From the NCBI RefSeq assembly GCF_003063355.1, contig NZ_NESH01000002.1:434001-498000 (forward strand): a stretch of 64,000 nucleotides of DNA. The letters are read 5' to 3'. The DNA is from Limnohabitans sp. Bal53 (GTDB lineage: Bacteria > Pseudomonadota > Gammaproteobacteria > Burkholderiales > Burkholderiaceae_C). Under the pieces are notes generated by a model. The model saw nothing but the letters and a program-made list of their open reading frames with translations. It was not told the origin of the DNA and made no database searches. Shown piece by piece: positions 46,445 through 56,152 of the stretch. Every line of letters begins with the position of its first letter. Within the stretch, counting starts at the first letter, position 1. The position numbers and the translations under genes are program-made.

Positions 46445-46452
46445 TGTATACA
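46445..46452. promoter_or_regulatory. Candidate operator TGTATACA
   Basis: This perfect 8-bp palindrome starts four bases upstream of the gntR ATG, in the gap of 134 bases shared with map. Many FCD-type GntR proteins bind short palindromes centred on TATA or GTAC-like cores. No second copy was noticed in the gap. Confidence 0.45.
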
Positions 46453-46558
46453 GAATACAAATGCACAAGTCGCACCTGAATTGGTATTTACCCGAGAGGC
46501 CCGAATCAAGCTGCTGCGATGGTTTTCCAGCGAATGCATGGCGTGCGCTCAGCCCCAA

Positions 46559-46567
46559 TGGGATAAT
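46559..46567 (+). promoter_or_regulatory. Extended -10 element giving a leaderless map mRNA
   Basis: TGGGATAAT ends eight bases before the map ATG. It has the same nine bases and spacing as at rlhA, no Shine-Dalgarno sequence and no clear -35. Confidence 0.55.
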
Positions 46568-46575
46568 CACGCCCC

Positions 46576-47397
46576 ATGACCATCACCATCAAAAACACCG
46601 ACGACATCGCTGCGATGCGCGTGGCAGGCCGCCTGGCCTCAGAAGTTCTGGACTTCATCACCCCCTACGTCAAGCCGGGTGTCACCACCAACGAACTCGA
46701 CAAGCTCTGCCACGACTACATCGTCGATGTCCAGCAAGCCATTCCAGCGCCTTTGAACTACGCACCGGGGGGCTACAAGCCCTACCCCAAGTCGATCTGC
46801 ACCTCGGTCAACCACCAGGTCTGCCACGGTATTCCGAACGACAAGCCGCTCAAAAAAGGCGACTCGGTGAACATCGACATCACCGTCATCAAGGACGGCT
46901 GGCATGGCGACACCAGCCGCATGTTCCATGTGGGCGAGGCCTCGATTGCGGCCAAGCGACTGGCCACACTGACCTACGACGCCATGTGGAAAGGCATTGA
47001 GATGGTCAAACCCGGCGCCCACTTGGGCGACATCGGCCACGCCATCCAAAGGTTTGCAGAAGGCCATGGCTTTTCAGTGGTGCGCGAGTTTTGCGGCCAC
47101 GGCATCGGCCGCGTGTTCCACGAAGAGCCCCAAGTCCTGCACTACGGCAAACCCGGCACCCTGACCCAATTGGTGGCGGGCATGGTGTTTACTATCGAGC
47201 CGATGATCAACGCGGGCAAGCGCGACATCAAGGAAATGGGCGACGGCTGGACCATCGTCACCAAAGACCATTCACTGTCGGCCCAATGGGAGCACACGGT
47301 GCTGGTGACCGAAACCGGCTACGAAGTGCTCACCGTTTCGGCAGGCTCCCCGGCCGTGCCCATCTTTGTGAACGCTCAAGCTCCAGCTTCGGCCTGA
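46576..47397 (+). CDS. map: Methionine aminopeptidase, type I
   Basis: This essential 273-residue enzyme removes N-terminal Met from new proteins. Metal ligands fall in [39 protein letters not shown] and [23 protein letters not shown] carries the substrate-side His. It is full length. glnD starts one base after its stop, so the two are co-transcribed, an arrangement common in beta-proteobacteria. Confidence 0.97.
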   Translation: MTITIKNTDDIAAMRVAGRLASEVLDFITPYVKPGVTTNELDKLCHDYIVDVQQAIPAPLNYAPGGYKPYPKSICTSVNHQVCHGIPNDKPLKKGDSVNIDITVIKDGWHGDTSRMFHVGEASIAAKRLATLTYDAMWKGIEMVKPGAHLGDIGHAIQRFAEGHGFSVVREFCGHGIGRVFHEEPQVLHYGKPGTLTQLVAGMVFTIEPMINAGKRDIKEMGDGWTIVTKDHSLSAQWEHTVLVTETGYEVLTVSAGSPAVPIFVNAQAPASA

Positions 47398-47398
47398 G

Positions 47399-50065
47399 AT
47401 GCGTGCCCCGGCCCTCATGCCAGTCTTACCCGATGTGGCCGCTCCAGCCGATCTGGCTGCCCTGAGAGAAACCTACAAAAGCGACAAAGCAACCGTTTTG
47501 CAGGGCTTGGCCAACAGTGGCGCGTCCGTGCGAGGCCTCAAACAGACCCTCAAACAATTGGCCATTCTGGCCGATGGCTTGCTGATCGAGTTGTGGCAAA
47601 ACGCGGGTTTCGCCGCCGAACTGGCCCTGGTGGCGGTTGGCGGTTTTGGGCGCGCCGAGTTGTTTCCCCACTCCGATGTGGATGTGCTGGTGTTGCTGCC
47701 CTCCGGCCAAACCCCGGAGGCCGACCCAAAGTTGCAGGCACAGCTCGAGCGCTTCATTGGCAGTTGCTGGGACACAGGCCTGGAAATTGGCGCCAGTGTG
47801 CGAAGCTTGGACGAGTGCCTGGCCGAATCGGCCAAGGACATCACGGTGCAAACCTCTTTGCTGGAGTCGCGACGGGTGACGGGCAACACCCCACTGTTCA
47901 CCGAGTTCCAAATGCAATTTCAGGCCGCCATGGACCCGCAGGCCTTCTTGGTGGCCAAGACCCTGGAAATGCACCAGCGTCACACCAAGTTCGACAAAAC
48001 CCCCTACGCCTTGGAGCCCAACTGCAAAGAGTCCCCCGGCGGCTTGCGCGACCTGCAGATGATTTTGTGGGTGGCCCGCGCGGCAGGTTTGGGCCAGAGT
48101 TGGGACGAGTTGGCCCGCAAAGGCTTGGCCACGCCGCTGGAGGCGCGCCAAATCAAGCGCAACGAAGCCTTGCTGGGTCTGATTCGCGCCCGCTTGCACC
48201 TGCAAGCCAAGCGCCGCGAAGACCGACTGGTGTTTGACCTGCAAACGAACGTCGCTGAAAGCTTTGGCTATGCCTCGGACATCACGCCCGAAGGCCGACT
48301 GGCATTGCGCGCCAGTGAAAAACTGATGCGCCAATACTATTGGGCGGCCAAGGCGGTCACGCAGCTCAACCAGATCTTGTTGCTCAACATCGAAGACCGC
48401 CTCAAAACCGAGCGCGGCGAGAGCATCGATCACTTTCGCCCCTTGAATGAGCGCTTTTTTGAAAAGGCCGGGCTGATCGAAGTGGCCAGTGACGACTTGT
48501 ACCAAAAGCACCCGCACGCCATCCTCGAAACCTTTTTGCTCTACCAGGCCACACCTGGCCTCAAAGGCCTGTCGGCCCGCACGCTGCGGGCGCTGTACAA
48601 CGTGCGCGCCATCATGAACGGACGCTTTCGCGCCGACCCTGTCAACCGCCAAACGTTTTTGCAGATCCTCCAGCAGCCCCAGGGCATCACCCATGCCATG
48701 CGCCTGATGAACGAAACCTCGGTGCTCGGGCGCTACCTATGGGTGTTTCGGCGCATCGTGGGCCAGATGCAGCACGACCTGTTTCACGCCTACACCGTTG
48801 ACCAGCACATCCTGATGGTGCTGCGCAATGTGCGGCGCTTTTTCATGGCCGAGCACACGCACGAGTACCCCTTTTGCTCCCAACTGGCCAGCGGCTGGGA
48901 CAAGCCCTGGATCTTGTACGCGGCCGCCTTGTTCCACGACATCGCCAAAGGGCGCGGCGGCGACCACTCGCAGCTGGGCTGCGCCGAGGTGCGCACCTTT
49001 TGCCGCCAGCACCAGATAGGCAAGGAAGACGCGCAGCTGATCGAGTTCCTGGTCAGTGAACACTTAACCATGAGCCGCGTGGCGCAAAAGGAAGATCTGG
49101 GCAACCCCGAAGTCATCACCCGTTTTGCCCAGCGCGTGGGCGATGAGCGCCGTTTGACGGCCCTGTACCTGCTCACCGTGGCCGACATCCGGGGCACCAG
49201 CCCCAAGGTCTGGAATGCCTGGAAAGGCAAGCTGTTGGAGGACCTGTACAAGTCAAGCCTGCGGGTGCTGGGTGGCCGTGCCCCCGATGCCAATGCCGAG
49301 GTGGAAGCGCGCAAACGTGAAGCCCTGATCGAGTTGGCCCGACAAGCCCAGCCCCACGAGGGTCACAAAGCCTTGTGGGACACCTTGGAGGTGAGCTACT
49401 TCATGCGCCACGATGCTTCTGACATCGCCTGGCATGCGCGTCAGCTCTCGCGCCAAGTGGCCCTGCACACGCCCGATCAAACCCGCACCATCGTGCGCGC
49501 CAGGCCCTCACCGGTCGGTGAGGGGTTGCAGGTGCTGGTCTACACGCCCGACCAATCGGATTTGTTCGCCCGCATTTGTGGTCACTTTGACCAATCGGGC
49601 TTCAGTATTTTGGACGCCAAAATCCACACCACACGCACAGGGTGGGCACTGGACACCTTCCAAATTGTCACGCCCATGCTGCCCGAGCATTACCGTGAAC
49701 TCATGACCATGGTCGAGTCGAACCTGACCAAACTCCTGGAGCAAGAAGGCCCCCTGCCCTCGCCGTCTCGCGGCCGCGTCTCGCGCCGCGTCAAGAGTTT
49801 CCCGGTCACACCCCGGGTGACCCTGAACCCGGATGAACAAGGGCAAAAATGGCTGCTCAGCATCTCCGCCAGTGACCGCATTGGTTTGCTCTACCGCGTG
49901 GCCCGTGTGCTGGCGCTGCACGGTATCCGCCTGCACCTGGCCAAGATCAGCACCTTGGGTGAGCGGGTTGAAGACACCTTCCTCATCAGCGGACCCGCCT
50001 TGCAGCACAACCGAGCGCAAATCGAGATCGAAACCGAGTTGCTGCATGCCTTGCAGCCGGCCTGA
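47399..50065 (+). CDS. glnD: Bifunctional uridylyltransferase/uridylyl-removing enzyme GlnD
   Basis: GlnD senses glutamine and adds or removes UMP on PII proteins, controlling nitrogen assimilation. The 888-residue protein has the nucleotidyltransferase motif [15 protein letters not shown] (81-95), an HD phosphohydrolase domain ([18 protein letters not shown] near 510-530), and two C-terminal ACT domains (about 700-775, [17 protein letters not shown]; and about 818-885, [17 protein letters not shown]). ATG 47399 follows the map stop directly; Met7 is an alternative start. Confidence 0.97.
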   Translation: MRAPALMPVLPDVAAPADLAALRETYKSDKATVLQGLANSGASVRGLKQTLKQLAILADGLLIELWQNAGFAAELALVAVGGFGRAELFPHSDVDVLVLLPSGQTPEADPKLQAQLERFIGSCWDTGLEIGASVRSLDECLAESAKDITVQTSLLESRRVTGNTPLFTEFQMQFQAAMDPQAFLVAKTLEMHQRHTKFDKTPYALEPNCKESPGGLRDLQMILWVARAAGLGQSWDELARKGLATPLEARQIKRNEALLGLIRARLHLQAKRREDRLVFDLQTNVAESFGYASDITPEGRLALRASEKLMRQYYWAAKAVTQLNQILLLNIEDRLKTERGESIDHFRPLNERFFEKAGLIEVASDDLYQKHPHAILETFLLYQATPGLKGLSARTLRALYNVRAIMNGRFRADPVNRQTFLQILQQPQGITHAMRLMNETSVLGRYLWVFRRIVGQMQHDLFHAYTVDQHILMVLRNVRRFFMAEHTHEYPFCSQLASGWDKPWILYAAALFHDIAKGRGGDHSQLGCAEVRTFCRQHQIGKEDAQLIEFLVSEHLTMSRVAQKEDLGNPEVITRFAQRVGDERRLTALYLLTVADIRGTSPKVWNAWKGKLLEDLYKSSLRVLGGRAPDANAEVEARKREALIELARQAQPHEGHKALWDTLEVSYFMRHDASDIAWHARQLSRQVALHTPDQTRTIVRARPSPVGEGLQVLVYTPDQSDLFARICGHFDQSGFSILDAKIHTTRTGWALDTFQIVTPMLPEHYRELMTMVESNLTKLLEQEGPLPSPSRGRVSRRVKSFPVTPRVTLNPDEQGQKWLLSISASDRIGLLYRVARVLALHGIRLHLAKISTLGERVEDTFLISGPALQHNRAQIEIETELLHALQPA

Positions 50066-50140
50066 ATACGTCTGCTTCGGGCGTCAGCACCGATGACAAA
50101 GCGCGAAAATCCGAGGCCGATCTGAAGTCTCAACGGGACA

Positions 50141-50311
50141 ATGAAAAAGGCCGCGAAATTCGCCAACATGCCCTGGAATGATCTGCAGGAATGCGAGATC
50201 TTCGGCACCAAAGTTTTGCCGCAGCTCAAAACCGTGTCCCTAGCCCAAGAATATGGCCGTGTTCCGGCCCAAACACCGCCCACCCCTTTGGGCACAGGAG
50301 TCCGCAAATGA
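50141..50311 (+). pseudogene. Remnant of a flavin-dependent (LLM) oxidoreductase, C-terminal part
   Basis: This 56-codon frame begins MKKAAKFANMPWNDLQ and contains CEIFGTKVLPQL, which resembles the last helix and tail of luciferase-like flavin monooxygenases (ELF.REVLP pattern). An in-frame stop lies five codons upstream of the ATG, so no longer protein exists. Its stop overlaps the aldo/keto reductase ATG by four bases, as expected if a complete upstream gene was once coupled to it. The short match makes the family call tentative; a real small protein is the alternative. Confidence 0.45.
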
Positions 50312-51231
50312 ATTCAGACATCGGCCGCACAACCTTGCCCAATGGGCGCAGCCTCAGCCGCATGGCCTATGGCGTGTGGCGTTTATCGGAGGCGCAAGAC
50401 CACTCGGTCAGCGCCAACCTGGCCCGCATTGACGCCTGCCTGGCACAAGGCATCACCACCTTTGACCACGCTGACATTTATGGCGACTACCGCTGCGAGG
50501 CCCTGTTTGGCGAAGCCATCAAGGCCCGCCCCAGCCTCAAGAGCCAAATCGAGATTGTCACCAAGACCGACATCATGCTGCTGTCGTCGCAGTGGCCAAG
50601 CACGCGGGTCAAACACTACGACACCAGCGCTGCCCACGTCACGGCCAGCGTTGAGCGCTCGCTCTCGCGCATCGGCGTGGACGTGATCGATTTGCTGCTC
50701 ATCCACCGCCCGGACCCGCTGATGGATGCCCAGGAACTGGGCGCCTGCCTGGATGGTTTGATGGACAGCGGCAAGCTCCGTGGCGTGGGCGTTTCCAACT
50801 TCATGCCCTGGGACGTGGATTTGCTGCAGTCGTGCATGAAGCACAAGCTGCAAACCAACCAACTGGAGCTGAGCCTGTTGCACACGGCCCCCTTCATCAA
50901 TGGTCAACTGGCGCATGCACAGCAACACCGCATGCCGGTGATGGCCTGGTCGCCGCTCGGTGGCGGACGTTTGCATTCGCAAGCGAGCACGCCCGGCACT
51001 GCCGCTACACGACTGGCCCCCAAACTGACTTCTTTGGCCAGCGCTGCAGGCACAGACACCACCGCCGTGGCCATGGCCTGGCTGATGCACCACCCGGTGG
51101 GCGTCCTGCCCGTCATGGGCTCCAACCAACTCGATCGCATCGCCTGCTTTGGCGACGCCGCCCGCGTCCCCATGGACCGCCAGACCTGGTACGAGCTCTA
51201 CGAGTTGGCCAACGGTCACGAAGTCCCCTGA
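50308..51231 (+). CDS. Aldo/keto reductase (YdhF-like)
   Basis: This 307-residue NADPH-dependent carbonyl reductase has a TIM-barrel fold with tetrad Asp53 and Tyr58 in FDHADIYGD, Lys86 in VTKTD, and His near 130 in LLIHRPDP. GVGVSNFMPW and the C-terminal LPVMGSNQLDRI phosphate-binding region are present. I chose ATG 50308; the frame is open from 50191, but that part overlaps the remnant frame and lacks family similarity. Both neighbours are broken genes, so it may be the only survivor of a former operon. Confidence 0.9.
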   Translation: MNSDIGRTTLPNGRSLSRMAYGVWRLSEAQDHSVSANLARIDACLAQGITTFDHADIYGDYRCEALFGEAIKARPSLKSQIEIVTKTDIMLLSSQWPSTRVKHYDTSAAHVTASVERSLSRIGVDVIDLLLIHRPDPLMDAQELGACLDGLMDSGKLRGVGVSNFMPWDVDLLQSCMKHKLQTNQLELSLLHTAPFINGQLAHAQQHRMPVMAWSPLGGGRLHSQASTPGTAATRLAPKLTSLASAAGTDTTAVAMAWLMHHPVGVLPVMGSNQLDRIACFGDAARVPMDRQTWYELYELANGHEVP

Positions 51232-51262
51232 AACAGTCGCTTGGCTGCCTCATTGTTTTTGA

Positions 51263-51613
51263 AAGTTCGCCAAGCGCACCCTGCCCGAAGCCTTGACCGC
51301 TACCCAAACCCTGGGAGCGGCGAGCCCCATCCCTCCGGACCCGGCTGAATACCGCAAAGCCTTGTCCTGTTTTGCCACCGGGGTCACCGTGGTCACCTCA
51401 CACTGGCAAGGCAGCGATTGGGGCATGACCTGCAACTCCTTTTCGTCGGTCTCTTTAGAGCCCCGACTGGTTTTGTGGAGCATGCGCAAAGCAGTCAGCA
51501 TCGTGTTTGCCAACTGGGGGGCACGCCTGTCCCAGCGCATAGACAAACGCAAACTGCAATTGGCCTTTGCCGGGTTTTTGGCACTGGTGGCCGCCCACAT
51601 GCTGTTGTTTTGA
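51263..51613 (+). pseudogene. Fusion remnant: flavin reductase N-terminus joined to TauE/SafE (TSUP) C-terminus
   Basis: The open frame 51263-51613 has no ATG; TTG 51293 is the first plausible start. Residues up to about 65 read like the start of an FMN-binding flavin reductase (YRKALSCFATGVTVVT, WGMTCNSFSSVSLEP, LVLWSMRK). From about 51490 the sequence becomes FANWGARLSQRIDKRKLQ, ending LALVAAHMLLF, the typical last helices of a sulfite-exporter/TSUP membrane protein. Neither half is complete. A deletion joining two adjacent genes is the simplest explanation; a functional chimera is unlikely. Confidence 0.65.
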
Positions 51614-51622
51614 TCGGGGTAC

Positions 51623-52498
51623 TCACGCTCGGAGTGCCTGGCGTAGAGCTGCCAGAAACGGATCTGCCGCCTCGTACTGCACCCAGTGGCCAGCGCCCGG
51701 CACCACTTGCCAATGGCCCCAATGGCGTGCCATGGTCGGCATGGCATCAGCCAGCTGCGACAAGCGCCCCCGGTACAGGGCGTCTTGCTCCCCAAAAATC
51801 GCGCTCACCCGGGCGGACAACTTCGGCAAAGTCCGCGCAACGATGTCGCTCGATGACAGACGCCTGCGCGGCATGCGGTCGCGCTGCACATTGGCCGTGT
51901 GCAGGTGCAAGGCCAACTCGTCCAAGGCTTGTGGGGCGTGCAGCATGAGGGCCATCAGGTTGTGGCGGTGTACCGCTTCTTGCGCTTGAGGCACAGACAA
52001 ATGCCGCCAGCCTTTGAGCGGGATCCGATCGGGCACCGTCAGGCCCATGCCGGGCGCGCCCACCAGCACCAATTGCACGGCGTCTTGGGGGTGCTCGGCC
52101 AACCACAAAGCCCCGGCCATCCCCCCAAAAGAAAACCCCGCCACACTCAGCTGTCCGGCGCACACCCCAGCGGCTTGCAATTGCGCAAGACCCGCATGCA
52201 AATGGGCAGGCAAGTCATCCACATCGGTGCAGCCCTGAGGCAAGTCCGAGTCGCCAAAACCCGGTAAGTCGGGCACCAACACGCGCCAGCCTGCATCGCG
52301 CAGCGGGGCAATGCAGCGCAGCCAATGCGTCCAGCTGCCACTGCCGCCATGCAAAAGGGCCAATGTTGGCGCAGCGACATCCCCCCACGCATGCCACACC
52401 ATCCGGGCCGATGCGAAAGAAGTCTCATGGCGCTCGCCACCGGCCAAAGCGGCGGCCAGATCGTGGGGCAAAAAATCAGGCAAAACTGCAACTGGCAT
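51623..52498 (-). CDS. Alpha/beta-fold hydrolase
   Basis: This 291-residue hydrolase has the oxyanion motif LLHGGSGSW (48-56), a strand-turn VPDLPGFGDSD, nucleophile Ser123 in AGFSFGG, an Asp in FGEQDALY and a His near 272 in GAGHWVQYE. Arg-rich MPRRRL lies in the lid region. It resembles the BchO/haloalkane dehalogenase-like branch but no specific activity can be assigned. It is not operonic with the MFS gene (104-base gap). It converges with the TSUP remnant. Confidence 0.85.
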   Translation of the reverse strand: MPVAVLPDFLPHDLAAALAGGERHETSFASARMVWHAWGDVAAPTLALLHGGSGSWTHWLRCIAPLRDAGWRVLVPDLPGFGDSDLPQGCTDVDDLPAHLHAGLAQLQAAGVCAGQLSVAGFSFGGMAGALWLAEHPQDAVQLVLVGAPGMGLTVPDRIPLKGWRHLSVPQAQEAVHRHNLMALMLHAPQALDELALHLHTANVQRDRMPRRRLSSSDIVARTLPKLSARVSAIFGEQDALYRGRLSQLADAMPTMARHWGHWQVVPGAGHWVQYEAADPFLAALRQALRA

Positions 52499-52602
52499 AG
52501 GTCTGAAATGGCATCAACAACGCAAAAACAATGGTCGAATGAATGGGTTTTAAAAAGGCCATCGGCTCCAGCGAGAAGCTGTCAGTTGACGGCCCAGGCA
52601 GT

Positions 52603-53784
52603 TCAACTGGGAACCTTGAGATTGGGGTGTTGCAAACGCCAAACCTTCCATGCAGCAGCAGTGGCAAAAGCGCTGGTGACGATGCTGGCCACAAACACAC
52701 TCTGCAATCCCCAGCGCTCGCTGAGCAAACCGCCCAACAAAGCCCCAATCACCCCCGGCAAGCCATAGGCCACCACGGTGTAAAGCGCCTGCCCACGACC
52801 GCGCAAGCGCCCTGGAAAATGTTGAGAAATCAGGGTGATGCACACCGTGTGGTGCGTGGCAAAGGTGATGGCGTGCAAGGTTTGCGCCAAAAGCAAGACC
52901 CACAACACATCGGCCCAAGCGGCCGTCATGCCCATGCGCACCAGCATGACGCCCGAGCAGGCCACCAGCCAGCCGGTCAATGGCACACGCGGAAGCCAGC
53001 GCGACTGGGTGAAAAACCAGACCACCTCCACTGCCACCGACAAGGCCCACAGCACGCCGATCATGGTTTTGCTGTAACCCAAAGAATCGAGGTACAGCGA
53101 GAAAAAAACGTAGATGCCAATGTGTGACAGCACATGAAAAAACGTGGAGGCAAAAAACCACTGCACCGGCTTTTGCCGCAGAACGGGCATGACCGACACA
53201 TGCTCGCGCACCTGATGCGCCGCTTCCTTGATGTCGGGCATCCACCACACGCTTAGCAGCACGGCAGCCAAGCTGAGCACCGTCCAGCCCGGGAAATGCT
53301 TCATGCCAAAGGCTTCGAACCAAGCCCCGGCCAAAAACACCGTGACCAGAAAACCCAAAGAACCCCACAGGCGCACACGGCCGTAACGCTTGCTGTCAAA
53401 AGAGCCGTTTTGGCTGACCAAGTGCGCCATGGCCGCCTCGCTCATGGGCATCATGGCACTGGTGTGGGTGAACATCAGCAGCAAAATCAAGCCCAAACCC
53501 ACAGGGCCCCAATCCCAAAAAAGAAGGCAAGCCGTGGCAAACGCCACACCTGCTCCGATTCGCAACAGTTTGACCCGCTCACCCGTGCGGTCGCTGATGG
53601 CCCCCCAGGCGTAGGGTGCGAACAAACGCGTGGTGGCCTGCACGGCGGTGAGCACGCTGATGGTGAGCAAGCTCAGCCCCATGTCCTGCAACCACAGGGG
53701 CAGATAGGGGTTGAAAAAACCGATGTGCGCGAAGTAACTGGCCGACAGCGCGGCAAAGGGCATGAGCTGACGACGTGGCGTCAT
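52603..53784 (-). CDS. MFS transporter, HcaT/3-phenylpropionate-like
   Basis: This 393-residue inner-membrane transporter has twelve predicted helices and starts LMPFAALSASYFAHIGFFNPYLPLWL, a pattern split here as in the MFS_1_like (HcaT) family. The cytoplasmic loop motif GAISDRTGERVKLL lies between helices 2 and 3. It begins three bases after the aroC stop, so it is read with aroC. HcaT carries 3-phenylpropionate, but the family is diverse and the substrate here is not known. Confidence 0.87.
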   Translation of the reverse strand: MTPRRQLMPFAALSASYFAHIGFFNPYLPLWLQDMGLSLLTISVLTAVQATTRLFAPYAWGAISDRTGERVKLLRIGAGVAFATACLLFWDWGPVGLGLILLLMFTHTSAMMPMSEAAMAHLVSQNGSFDSKRYGRVRLWGSLGFLVTVFLAGAWFEAFGMKHFPGWTVLSLAAVLLSVWWMPDIKEAAHQVREHVSVMPVLRQKPVQWFFASTFFHVLSHIGIYVFFSLYLDSLGYSKTMIGVLWALSVAVEVVWFFTQSRWLPRVPLTGWLVACSGVMLVRMGMTAAWADVLWVLLLAQTLHAITFATHHTVCITLISQHFPGRLRGRGQALYTVVAYGLPGVIGALLGGLLSERWGLQSVFVASIVTSAFATAAAWKVWRLQHPNLKVPS

Positions 53785-53787
53785 GCC

Positions 53788-54885
53788 TTAAGGCTTGGCG
53801 GCAGCAATAGGCGGCAAGTCGTGCACGACATCGCCGCATTGGGCGCGGTGCTGTAAGGCGTGTTCCATGACCACCAGCGCCAGCATGGCCTCGGCAATCG
53901 GGGTGGCTCGGATGCCCACACACGGGTCATGCCGGCCCTTGGTGATGACCTCGGTGGACTGGCCTGCTGAATCAATCGAATCGCGGGCGATCAGGATCGA
54001 ACTGGTGGGCTTGATGGCGATGGACACCTCGATGTCTTGTCCGGTGCTGATGCCACCCAGCACACCGCCCGCGTTGTTGCCCACAAAGCCGTCCGGCGAG
54101 AGCGAGTCACCTGCGGTGCTGCCTTTTTGCGTGACGCAGCCAAAGCCAGCGCCAATTTCCACACCTTTGACCGCGTTGATGCCCATCATGGCGTAGGCGA
54201 TGTCGGCGTCGATCTTGTCAAACAGCGGCTGGCCCAAGCCCACGGGCACGCCCCGCGCCACCACGCGCAAACGGGCACCGCAGGAATCGCCCGATTTGCG
54301 CAGGGCGCTCATGTAGTCCTCCAGAGTCGACACATCGGCCACCGGGGCAAAAAACGGGTTGCCCTGCACATGGTCCCAGCTTTCAAAACCAATCGGCACA
54401 TCACCGATCTGGGTCATGCAGCCCACAAAGGTGGTGCCAAATTTTTCTTTGAGCCACTTCTTGGCCACCGCCCCAGCAGCCACCATAGGCGCCGTGAGGC
54501 GTGCCGACGAGCGGCCACCACCACGCGGGTCGCGCAGGCCGTATTTGCGCCAGTAGGTGTAGTCGGCATGACCTGGGCGAAAAGTTTGCAAAATGTCGCC
54601 GTAGTCCTTGCTGCGCTGATCGGTGTTGTTGATCAACAGGCAAATCGGGGTGCCGGTGGTCATGCCCTGGTAAACGCCTGACAGGATTTGTACCGCATCG
54701 GGCTCGTTGCGCTGGGTGACGAATTTGCTGGTGCCGGGTCGGCGTCGGTCCAGGTCGGGCTGGATGTCGGCCTCGCTCAGCGGCATGCCCGGAGGGCAGC
54801 CGTCGATCACGCAGCCAATGGCCGGGCCGTGGGATTCACCAAAGTTGGTGACCGAAAAAAGTTGTCCGAAGGTATTGCCGCTCAT
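53788..54885 (-). CDS. aroC: Chorismate synthase
   Basis: This enzyme makes chorismate from 5-enolpyruvylshikimate-3-phosphate with reduced FMN, the last shikimate-pathway step. The 365-residue protein starts [20 protein letters not shown] and contains [33 protein letters not shown] and the C-terminal [18 protein letters not shown], all family signatures. ATG 54885 is fixed by homology; upstream codons to 54942 overlap promoter sequence. An extended -10 TGGGATAAT lies seven bases before ATG. Confidence 0.97.
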   Translation of the reverse strand: MSGNTFGQLFSVTNFGESHGPAIGCVIDGCPPGMPLSEADIQPDLDRRRPGTSKFVTQRNEPDAVQILSGVYQGMTTGTPICLLINNTDQRSKDYGDILQTFRPGHADYTYWRKYGLRDPRGGGRSSARLTAPMVAAGAVAKKWLKEKFGTTFVGCMTQIGDVPIGFESWDHVQGNPFFAPVADVSTLEDYMSALRKSGDSCGARLRVVARGVPVGLGQPLFDKIDADIAYAMMGINAVKGVEIGAGFGCVTQKGSTAGDSLSPDGFVGNNAGGVLGGISTGQDIEVSIAIKPTSSILIARDSIDSAGQSTEVITKGRHDPCVGIRATPIAEAMLALVVMEHALQHRAQCGDVVHDLPPIAAAKP

Positions 54886-54892
54886 GTGCTGG

Positions 54893-54901
54893 ATTATCCC
54901 A
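54893..54901 (-). promoter_or_regulatory. Extended -10 element giving a leaderless aroC mRNA
   Basis: On the minus strand TGGGATAAT ends seven bases before the aroC ATG, the same string and near-identical spacing as at rlhA and map. No Shine-Dalgarno sequence. Confidence 0.55.
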
Positions 54902-54943
54902 GAGCCCGGCCCTCGTTTGGAGGGCACGGGGGCAATCGCCATC

Positions 54944-56152
54944 TCAGCGCTCGCCGAGCGACTGGTTCAAGGTCTTGATGACGGGCTTGGACAGGTATTT
55001 GAGCACCGTGTTGGAGCCAGTTTTAATCTCCACCATGCTGGTCATGCCCGGCTGGATGTCGAGCTTTTGGTCAGGGCGGCCACTGAACATGCGCCCATCT
55101 GTTTTGACCTGCACCCGGTAGTAAGGCTGCTCGCCTTGCTGCACGTTCAGGTTGTCGGTCAAGGTGTCTGGGCTGATGTAGGACAAGGTGCCACTCAGGT
55201 CGCCATAGATGGTGTAGTCGTAGGCGTCGATCTTGACCGTGGCCTTCATGCCGGTTTTGATGAAGGCGATGTCGGCCGGGCTGACCTTGGCCTCGATCAC
55301 CAGGTCCTCTTCCAAAGGCACGATCTGCATGACCTCTTCACCGGGGCGGATCACACCACCGCGCGTGGTCACGCGCACGTTTTTCACAATGCCGTGTAAA
55401 GGCGCACGCAACTCGGTCTGCGTCAGTTGGTCCTTGCGCTGGGCCATGATCTGCTGCACCCCGGCCAGATCTTCAAGGGCCTTGCTCAGCTCGGCCTGCG
55501 TGTCCTGAAAATACTTGTTCTTGCGGTTGGTGATCTGGGCCTGCGTGTCGGCAATTTGCCGCTCCAGGCGCAAGACCTCGGTGGCACTGACATCGCCAGT
55601 TTTGAGCAGGGGCCGTGTCATGTTCAGCTCTTTTTGCACGATGGCCTTGATGTTTTCATAAGACTGCAGCTCGTCCTTGATGGCCGATTGGCGCTTCATG
55701 AACAACATGGTTTGTGTGTCGCGGAACTCGGGGTAATCCCTGGCTTCGGGCGGAAAACGCGGCTCGCGCCCCAGCACCTCGGCTTGCAAACGGGCCACCG
55801 TGATGGCCAGACCTGCTGCCTTGGCTCGGGTTTCCAGGTAACTGGACTGCTGGCGCGTGCCGTCGATCTTGACCAGCACCTGGTCTCGTTGGACCACATC
55901 GCCCTCGCGCACCATCATCTCTTCAATCACCCCGCCGTCTTGAGACTGGATGATTTGCGAGCGGGCACTGGAGATCACCGAGCCCGGTGCGCGGGTGATC
56001 TGGTCAATTTCGGCCAAATAAGCCCAACCAAAAAACACCACACAGGTCAGGAACAAGGACCACAGCGCCCAGCGCGATCCACTCAGCGCGCCGCTCAAGT
56101 CCTCACGCTGGTGGTCGGGGTCAGAGGGGCCCAAAAACCAGAAAATTTTCAT
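54944..56152 (-). CDS. HlyD-family membrane fusion protein of a type I secretion system
   Basis: This 402-residue periplasmic adaptor has one N-terminal transmembrane segment (residues about 29-50, [20 protein letters not shown]). A biotinyl-lipoyl-like strand ([18 protein letters not shown]), a long alpha-hairpin/coiled coil (about 100-255) and a beta-barrel end ([20 protein letters not shown]) follow. It is the last gene of the TolC-ABC-HlyD operon, overlapping the ABC gene by four bases. It links the inner-membrane ABC exporter to the outer-membrane channel. Confidence 0.92.
   Translation of the reverse strand: MKIFWFLGPSDPDHQREDLSGALSGSRWALWSLFLTCVVFFGWAYLAEIDQITRAPGSVISSARSQIIQSQDGGVIEEMMVREGDVVQRDQVLVKIDGTRQQSSYLETRAKAAGLAITVARLQAEVLGREPRFPPEARDYPEFRDTQTMLFMKRQSAIKDELQSYENIKAIVQKELNMTRPLLKTGDVSATEVLRLERQIADTQAQITNRKNKYFQDTQAELSKALEDLAGVQQIMAQRKDQLTQTELRAPLHGIVKNVRVTTRGGVIRPGEEVMQIVPLEEDLVIEAKVSPADIAFIKTGMKATVKIDAYDYTIYGDLSGTLSYISPDTLTDNLNVQQGEQPYYRVQVKTDGRMFSGRPDQKLDIQPGMTSMVEIKTGSNTVLKYLSKPVIKTLNQSLGER

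Noticed and set aside
46445..46452. TGTATACA as a -10 promoter element
   Set aside because: Spacing to any -35 on either strand is poor; it fits a regulator site better, though both remain unproven.
54037..54681. 214-codon plus-strand frame opposite aroC
   Set aside because: Antisense of chorismate synthase, without start signals or recognisable domains.
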